This document shows positions 58,451-64,000 of a stretch of DNA of 64,000 nucleotides, in pieces; positions within the stretch are counted from its first letter, which is position 1, and every line of letters begins with the position of its first letter. The notes below the pieces were generated by a model. That model saw only the letters and a program-made list of their open reading frames with translations. It made no database searches and was not told the DNA's origin. The position numbers and the translations under genes are program-made. Source of the stretch: a bacterium (lineage in GTDB: Bacteria; Bacillota; Bacilli; Lactobacillales; Streptococcaceae); the NCBI GenBank assembly GCA_905221205.1, contig CAJNCG010000004.1, positions 1-64,000 of the forward strand, written 5' to 3'.

Positions 58451-61084
58451 ATGGATAAGAAAAAATTATTATTGATTGATGGGTCTTCTGTTGCTTTTCG
58501 GGCGTTTTTTGCGCTTTATCAGCAGTTGGACCGTTTTAAGAATGCGGCTGGTTTGCATACCAATGCGATTTATGGCTTTCAGTTGATGTTGAGTCATTTG
58601 TTGGAGCGGGTTGAGCCGAGTCATATTTTGGTGGCTTTTGATGCGGGAAAGACGACCTTCCGTACAGAGATGTATGCGGACTATAAGGGTGGTCGGGCTA
58701 AGACTCCTGATGAGTTTCGTGAGCAATTTCCCTTTGTTCGTGAGTTGCTGGATCATATGGGGATTTGCCACTATGAGTTGGCTCAATATGAGGCGGATGA
58801 TATCATCGGGACACTGGATAAACTAGCAGAGCAGGATGGTTTTGACATTACCATTGTCAGTGGGGACAAGGACTTGATTCAGCTGACGGACGAACATACG
58901 GTGGTTGAAATTTCCAAGAAAGGTGTGGCTGAGTTTGAGGCCTTTACGCCAGACTATCTTATGGAAAAGATGGGCATTACACCGACTCAGTTTATTGATC
59001 TCAAGGCGCTCATGGGTGATAAGTCGGATAATATCCCTGGGGTGACCAAAATCGGTGAAAAGACGGGGATCAAGCTCTTGCTGGAGCATGGCTCGCTTGA
59101 GGGTATTTATGAAAATATCGATGGGATGAAGGCTTCTAAGATGAAGGAAAATCTCATCAATGATAAGGAACAGGCCTTTTTGTCTAAAACACTGGCGACT
59201 ATTGATACTAAGGCACCGATTGAGATTGGTTTGGAGGATTTGGTCTATAGTGGTCCAGATGTTGAAAATCTCGGGAAATTCTACGATGAGATGGGCTTCA
59301 AACAGCTCAAACAGGCTTTAAATGCATCGTCAGCTGATGTGGCTGAGAGTTTGGACTTTACTATCGTTGACCAAGTCAGTCAAGACATGCTGGGTGAAGA
59401 GTCTATCTTCCATTTTGAGCTTTTTGGTGAGAATTACCATACGGATGATTTGGTTGGTTTTGCCTGGTCTTGTGGGGATAAGCTTTATGCTACAGACAAG
59501 CTTGAACTTTTGGAAGACCCGATTTTCAAGGATTTTCTAGAAAAAACACCTCTGAAAGTGTATGACTTTAAAAAAGCTAAAGTTCTCTTGAATCGTTTGG
59601 GTGTGGATTTGCAGGCGCCTGCTTTTGATAGCCGTTTGGCTAAATACCTCCTTTCGACTGTGGAGGACAATGAAATTGCGACCATTGCTAGTCTTTATGG
59701 TCAGACTTATTTGGTCGATGATGAGACTTTCTATGGTAAGGGTGTCAAGAAGGCCATTCCTGAACGCGAGAAATTCTTGGAACATTTGGTTCGTAAGCTT
59801 GCTGTTTTGGTCGAAACAGAGCCTATTTTGCTTGAAAAACTCAGTGAAAATGGGCAATTAGAGCTTCTTTATGATATAGAGCAACCTCTAGCCTTTGTCC
59901 TTGCTAAGATGGAAATTGCTGGGATTACGGTCAAGAAAGAGACCTTGCTTGAGATGCAGGCTGAAAATGAGCTTGTCATTGAAAAACTGACTCAAGAGAT
60001 TTATGAGCTGGCCGGTGAGGAATTTAATATCAACTCGCCTAAGCAGTTAGGCGTCCTCCTTTTTGAAAAGTTGGGTCTTCCTCTAGAATACACTAAGAAA
60101 ACTAAAACGGGTTACTCAACAGCGGTGGATGTGTTGGAACGTTTGGCTCCTATTGCTCCGATTGTTAAGAAAATTCTAGACTACCGTCAGATTGCCAAGA
60201 TTCAATCGACTTATGTAATTGGCTTGCAGGATTGGATTTTGGCTGATGGCAAGATTCACACGCGCTATGTGCAGGATTTGACTCAGACTGGGCGTCTGTC
60301 TAGTGTAGATCCAAACTTGCAAAATATCCCTGTGCGTTTGGAGCAAGGCCGTCTCATTCGTAAGGCTTTTGTGCCTGAGTGGGAGGATAGTGTGCTGCTC
60401 AGCTCCGACTATTCACAGATTGAATTGCGCGTTTTGGCTCATATTTCTAAGGATGAGCACTTGATTAAGGCCTTCCAAGAGGGGGCAGATATCCATACCT
60501 CAACAGCCATGCGTGTCTTTGGTATTGAGCGTCCTGAGGATGTGACTGCAAATGACCGTCGTAATGCCAAGGCGGTAAACTTTGGAGTGGTTTACGGGAT
60601 TTCAGATTTTGGTTTGTCTAATAATTTGGGCATCAGCCGTAAGGAAGCCAAAGCCTATATTGATACCTACTTTGAACGCTTCCCAGGTATTAAAAACTAC
60701 ATGGATGAAGTGGTGCGTGAGGCGCGTGATAAGGGCTATGTAGAGACCCTCTTTAAACGTCGTCGTGAGTTGCCAGATATCAATTCGCGCAACTTCAACA
60801 TTCGTGGTTTTGCGGAGCGAACTGCTATCAACTCTCCTATCCAGGGATCTGCGGCAGATATTCTTAAGATTGCCATGATTCAGCTAGACAAGGCCTTGGT
60901 TGAAGGTGGTTATCAGACCAAGATGCTGTTGCAAGTGCACGATGAAATCGTCCTTGAAGTTCCTAAATCTGAATTGGCAGAGATGAAAAAATTGGTCAAA
61001 CAAACCATGGAAGAAGCCATTCAACTCAGTGTTCCCCTCATCGCAGATGAGAATGAAGGGGTAACCTGGTACGAGGCTAAATAA
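58451..61084 (+). CDS. polA: DNA polymerase I
   Basis: An 877-residue repair polymerase. The N-terminal 5' nuclease (1-290) has LLIDGSSVAFRAFFAL, YEADDIIGTL and LKALMGDKSDNIPGV. The middle domain lacks the acidic DxE pair of a working 3'-5' exonuclease (FHFELFGENY), as known for streptococcal Pol I. Polymerase motifs A (SSDYSQIELRV), B (RRNAKAVNFGVVYG) and C (QVHDEIVLEV) are present. It fills gaps after Okazaki primer removal and excision repair. Confidence 0.96.
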   Translation: MDKKKLLLIDGSSVAFRAFFALYQQLDRFKNAAGLHTNAIYGFQLMLSHLLERVEPSHILVAFDAGKTTFRTEMYADYKGGRAKTPDEFREQFPFVRELLDHMGICHYELAQYEADDIIGTLDKLAEQDGFDITIVSGDKDLIQLTDEHTVVEISKKGVAEFEAFTPDYLMEKMGITPTQFIDLKALMGDKSDNIPGVTKIGEKTGIKLLLEHGSLEGIYENIDGMKASKMKENLINDKEQAFLSKTLATIDTKAPIEIGLEDLVYSGPDVENLGKFYDEMGFKQLKQALNASSADVAESLDFTIVDQVSQDMLGEESIFHFELFGENYHTDDLVGFAWSCGDKLYATDKLELLEDPIFKDFLEKTPLKVYDFKKAKVLLNRLGVDLQAPAFDSRLAKYLLSTVEDNEIATIASLYGQTYLVDDETFYGKGVKKAIPEREKFLEHLVRKLAVLVETEPILLEKLSENGQLELLYDIEQPLAFVLAKMEIAGITVKKETLLEMQAENELVIEKLTQEIYELAGEEFNINSPKQLGVLLFEKLGLPLEYTKKTKTGYSTAVDVLERLAPIAPIVKKILDYRQIAKIQSTYVIGLQDWILADGKIHTRYVQDLTQTGRLSSVDPNLQNIPVRLEQGRLIRKAFVPEWEDSVLLSSDYSQIELRVLAHISKDEHLIKAFQEGADIHTSTAMRVFGIERPEDVTANDRRNAKAVNFGVVYGISDFGLSNNLGISRKEAKAYIDTYFERFPGIKNYMDEVVREARDKGYVETLFKRRRELPDINSRNFNIRGFAERTAINSPIQGSAADILKIAMIQLDKALVEGGYQTKMLLQVHDEIVLEVPKSELAEMKKLVKQTMEEAIQLSVPLIADENEGVTWYEAK

Positions 61085-61109
61085 AAAGGGGGATAGTCCT
61101 CCTTTTTTG
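61083..61109 (+). terminator. polA terminator
   Basis: Hairpin AAAGGGGGATAGTCCTCCTTT followed by T residues, overlapping the polA stop. Confidence 0.75.
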
Positions 61110-61168
61110 TAGTAGAATTCTGCAAGCCTTTTCAAATTGTGCTATACTGAAGAAAAAGGAGGATTTCT

Positions 61169-61606
61169 ATGAGTCAAGAATTTATCAATCCAAGTGATGG
61201 CGTGATTCGTCAGTATCTCGCAACGAGTAAAACCCTTGCTGTAGTGGGCTTGTCAGACCGTGAGGAAACAACCAGCAACCGAGTAACTAAGGAAATGCAG
61301 GCTCGGGGTTATAAAATTATCCCAGTCAATCCCAAGGTAGCAGGTGGTGAAATCTTGGGTGAAAATGCTTATGCTAGCCTAGCAGAGATTCCTTTTCCTG
61401 TAGATATTGTCAATATTTACCGTCGCAGTGAGTTTTTGCCAGATGTGGCGCGTGATTTTCTCAAAGCTGATGCCAAGATTTTTTGGGCACAGCTAGGACT
61501 TGAAAGTCTAGAAGCGGAAGAGATCTTGCGTGCTGGTGGATGCGAGGACATCGTGATGAATCGCTGTATCAAGAGAGAACATACTCGCTTGCTTGAGGAA
61601 GCATAA
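61169..61606 (+). CDS. CoA-binding domain protein
   Basis: A 145-residue single Rossmann-fold protein of the CoA-binding (YccU-like) family: TLAVVGLSDREETTSNRVTK, KIIPVNPKVAGGEILG, IVNIYRRSEFLPDVARDFL and FWAQLGLES. It probably binds CoA or a nucleotide; the role is unknown. SD AAAGGAGG 7 bases before ATG. It follows polA as in pneumococcus. Confidence 0.9.
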   Translation: MSQEFINPSDGVIRQYLATSKTLAVVGLSDREETTSNRVTKEMQARGYKIIPVNPKVAGGEILGENAYASLAEIPFPVDIVNIYRRSEFLPDVARDFLKADAKIFWAQLGLESLEAEEILRAGGCEDIVMNRCIKREHTRLLEEA

Positions 61607-61607
61607 G

Positions 61608-61634
61608 AAAAAGGTAGCAGATGGGCTACCTTTT
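61608..61634 (+). terminator. terminator of the CoA-binding gene
   Basis: Stem AAAGGTAGC/GCTACCTTT with loop AGATGG and T-run. Confidence 0.8.
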
Positions 61635-61639
61635 GTGTT

Positions 61640-61835
61640 ATACTCAATGAAAATCAAAGAGCAAACTAGAAAACTAGCCGCAGGCTGCTCAAAGTACGGC
61701 TTTGAGGTTGCAGATAAAACTGACGAAGTCAGCTCAAAACACAGTTTTGAGGTTGTGGATAGAACTGACGAAGTCAGTAACCATACATACGGCAAGGCGA
61801 CGTTGACGTGGTTTGAAGAGATTTTCGAAGAGTAT
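61640..61835 (-). repeat. BOX element, A-B-B-C form
   Basis: 196 bp, with boxA at the right (ATACTCTTCGAAAATC read leftward) and boxC at the left (ATACTCAATGAAAATCAAAG). Two 45-bp boxB units between them share CTCAAA(N)…TTTGAGGTTG…GAACTGACGAAGTCAG-type sequence. The BOX-typing core CATACGGCAAGGCGACGTTGACG is near 61788-61810. The right end abuts the YeiH stop codon. Confidence 0.92.
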
Positions 61836-62845
61836 TAGAAAATGCCGATAAGGGTCTGCATACCGAGACTGGTTAGAATGATGGCTATCCAGCAAATGGC
61901 TCCGAGGACAATGGATTTTCCGCTGGATTTGACCATGGCTACCAGATTTGTTTTGAGACCGATGGCACTCATGGCCATGATAATGAGGAATTTGGAGAGT
62001 TGTTTGAGAGGAGTAAAGAAGCTACTGGACACACCGAGAGAGGTCAGTAGGGTGGTTAGGAGAGATGCAAGGATGAAGTAGAGGATAAAAAGTGGGAAGA
62101 CTTTTTTCAGTTGCAATCCTTGCTTATTTTTTTGCTCACGACTTTGCCAGTAGGAGAGAAAGAGAGTGATGGGAATGATAGCCAGAGTCCGCGTAAGTTT
62201 GACAATGGTTGCGGATTCGAGGGTATTGGTCTGGTAGAGATTGTCCCAGGCGCTGGCTGTGGCGGTTACAGAGGAAGTATCATTGACTGCAGTTCCTGCA
62301 AAGAGGGCGAAGCCTTCATTTGATAAGTGAAGCCAGGTTCCTAGAGTCGGAAAGATGAGTGCAGCCAGGACATTGAAGAAAAAGATAACGGAAATGGCTT
62401 GGGCTACTTCCTTTTCCTTGGCATGGATAATGGGCGCTGTCGCCGCAATGGCAGAACCACCGCAGATCGAAGATCCCACTCCAATCAAGGTAGCCAGTTT
62501 TGTGTCTAGTGCAAAGAAACGTTGGAAGAGGTAGGCAACAATCAAGGCTATTGAAATGGTGGACAGGATGACAGGGAGTGAAGATTGTCCAACCGCGAAG
62601 ACTTGCGAGATATTGAGACCAAAACCAAGCAAGATAACGGCATACTGGAGCAATTTTTTAGAACTAAAGGTCAATCCCGCATCCAGTTGTTTATAGGATG
62701 AGAGAAAGGGATGAAGAAGCATGCCTATGAAAATCGCAAAGACAGGCGCGCCAATGACAGGGAAGAATCCTCCTAAGTACCAAGATATGATGGAAATGAG
62801 AAGGCAGGCCAAGATGCCTGCTCCATTTTTTGATAGAAATGACAT
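61835..62845 (-). CDS. YeiH-family putative transporter
   Basis: A 336-residue membrane protein with about ten helices and the family motifs [15 protein letters not shown] and [17 protein letters not shown]. YeiH proteins are annotated as putative sulfate exporters without firm proof. SD GGAGG 6 bases before ATG 62845; an upstream ATG at 62857 would add four residues. The stop codon TAA merges with the first base of the BOX element. Confidence 0.9.
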   Translation of the reverse strand: MSFLSKNGAGILACLLISIISWYLGGFFPVIGAPVFAIFIGMLLHPFLSSYKQLDAGLTFSSKKLLQYAVILLGFGLNISQVFAVGQSSLPVILSTISIALIVAYLFQRFFALDTKLATLIGVGSSICGGSAIAATAPIIHAKEKEVAQAISVIFFFNVLAALIFPTLGTWLHLSNEGFALFAGTAVNDTSSVTATASAWDNLYQTNTLESATIVKLTRTLAIIPITLFLSYWQSREQKNKQGLQLKKVFPLFILYFILASLLTTLLTSLGVSSSFFTPLKQLSKFLIIMAMSAIGLKTNLVAMVKSSGKSIVLGAICWIAIILTSLGMQTLIGIF

Positions 62846-62934
62846 AAAAACCTCCAAATAGAATCTGTTACCATTATAGACCTGTAAACAGGAAAAGTAA
62901 AATAGAAAGTGGAAAGTTATTCTCTAATGTATTT

Positions 62935-62963
62935 TTGCGGTCGGGGGGCTTTTGTAGTATAAT
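62935..62963 (+). promoter_or_regulatory. promoter of the aminotransferase gene
   Basis: TTGCGG (62935-62940), 17 bases, TATAAT (62958-62963); start codon 31 bp downstream. Confidence 0.6.
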
Positions 62964-62993
62964 AGAGATACGTTTTGAAAGTAGGAGGTATCT

Positions 62994-64000
62994 ATGGACT
63001 TAACTAAACGCTTTAATAAACAGTTAGATAAGATTCAAGTTTCGTTGATTCGTCAGTTTGACCAGGCTATTTCGGAGATTCCTGGGGTCTTGCGTTTGAC
63101 CTTGGGGGAACCTGATTTTACAACGCCAGACCATGTCAAGGAGGCGGCTAAGCGGGCGATTGACCAGAACCAATCCTACTATACAGGGATGAGTGGTCTG
63201 CTGACTTTACGTCAGGCAGCCAGTGATTTTGTTAAGGAAAAGTACCAACTGAACTATGCTCCTGAAAATGAAATCTTGGTTACAATTGGGGCGACAGAGG
63301 CTTTATCTGCGACTTTGACGGCTATTTTGGAAGAGGGCGACAAGGTGCTTTTGCCAGCTCCTGCCTATCCAGGTTATGAACCGATTGTCAATCTAGTTGG
63401 GGCAGAGGTTGTCGAGATTGATACGACTGAAAATGGTTTTGTCTTGACTCCAGAGATGTTGGAAAAGGCCATTTTGGAGCAGGGAGATAAGCTCAAGGCG
63501 GTTATTCTCAACTATCCAGCCAACCCGACAGGCATTACCTATAGTCGGGAGCAGTTGGAAGCCTTGGCAGCTGTTTTACGCAAGTATGAGATTTTCGTTG
63601 TCTGTGATGAGGTTTACTCAGAATTGACCTACACAGGCGAAGCCCATGTGTCTCTAGGAACTATGTTGAGAGATCAGGCTATTATTATCAATGGTTTGTC
63701 GAAATCGCATGCTATGACAGGTTGGCGTTTGGGGCTGATTTTCGCTCCTGCTGTCTTCACAGCCCAGTTGATCAAGAGTCACCAGTACTTGGTCACTGCC
63801 GCAAATACCATGGCTCAACATGCTGCAGTAGAAGCCTTGACGGCTGGTAAAAACGATGCGGAACCTATGAAGAAGGAATACATCCAGCGTCGTGATTATA
63901 TTATCGAGAAAATGACTGCTCTTGGATTTGAGATTATCAAACCAGACGGTGCCTTCTATATCTTTGCTAAGATTCCAGCGGGCTACAATCAAGATTCCTT
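62994..64000 (+). CDS. araT: aromatic/branched-chain aminotransferase (partial)
   Basis: A class I PLP-dependent aminotransferase beginning MDLTKRFNKQLDKIQVSLIR behind GTAGGAGG; it runs off the window after 335 codons (family length about 390). LRLTLGEPDFTTPDHV, NYPANPTGITY, VCDEVYSELTY and the PLP lysine region GLSKSHAMTGWRLG are visible. By position and sequence it is the streptococcal AraT-type enzyme of aromatic amino acid metabolism. The 3' end is outside the window. Confidence 0.93.
   Translation, partial: MDLTKRFNKQLDKIQVSLIRQFDQAISEIPGVLRLTLGEPDFTTPDHVKEAAKRAIDQNQSYYTGMSGLLTLRQAASDFVKEKYQLNYAPENEILVTIGATEALSATLTAILEEGDKVLLPAPAYPGYEPIVNLVGAEVVEIDTTENGFVLTPEMLEKAILEQGDKLKAVILNYPANPTGITYSREQLEALAAVLRKYEIFVVCDEVYSELTYTGEAHVSLGTMLRDQAIIINGLSKSHAMTGWRLGLIFAPAVFTAQLIKSHQYLVTAANTMAQHAAVEALTAGKNDAEPMKKEYIQRRDYIIEKMTALGFEIIKPDGAFYIFAKIPAGYNQDS

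Overview
The window is chromosomal DNA of a mitis-group Streptococcus, close to S. pneumoniae, S. pseudopneumoniae or S. mitis. The gene order 5S rRNA, tRNA-Asn, comW, purA, tadA, SRP RNA, dut, radA, carbonic anhydrase, prs, polA, araT is the one known from the pneumococcal origin-proximal region. BOX elements and choline-binding proteins support this. The surface-protein island between prs and polA is not what I recall from reference pneumococci, so S. mitis or a relative is the more likely source. This is an inference from memory of gene order and protein sequence, not from a search.

Layout. (1) 1-3157: end of an rRNA operon, tRNA-Asn, a decayed ISL3-family IS, comW behind a ComE box, and purA. 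(2) 3158-37549: an apparently complete cos-type siphoviral prophage (34,371 bp between identical points of a 21-bp att core) inserted between purA and its own terminator. It has a leftward lysogeny block (integrase, DUF4429, ImmA, CI), a rightward early block (Cro-like, antirepressor, DnaD-type replisome organizer, MazG, YopX, SSB, ArpU), two near-identical putative late promoters, HNH and terminases, HK97-type head, tail, a complex receptor-binding module, holin and a CHAP/choline-binding endolysin, and a small leftward cluster at the right end. (3) 37550-43183: tadA, SRP RNA, dut, phosphatase, radA, carbonic anhydrase, PrsW-like protease, prs. (4) 43239-58303: an accessory surface-protein island bounded by inverted copies of an Rpn-family nuclease gene. 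It holds three choline-binding proteins, an MqsR toxin with an MqsA-Panacea antitoxin, IS66 debris with a truncated choline-binding gene, and two PspA-like helical proteins that carry LPXTG anchors. (5) 58451-64000: polA, a CoA-binding protein, a 196-bp BOX element, a YeiH-type transporter and the start of araT.

The observations I rate highest are these. The prophage lysogeny region has a candidate 87-nt small RNA whose promoter resembles the CI/Cro-region promoters and whose terminator loop carries a 10-nt sequence perfectly complementary to the CI mRNA leader. The prophage right end has two tiny genes separated by adjacent GAAA and UUCG tetraloop hairpins, behind a promoter that contains a 24-bp palindrome. 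The island shows PspA-like proteins with an exchanged anchor. An in-window empty site defines a BOX insertion in front of one Rpn copy. The late promoter is duplicated around an orphan recombinase cassette. All domain names come from reading motifs; no database search was run.
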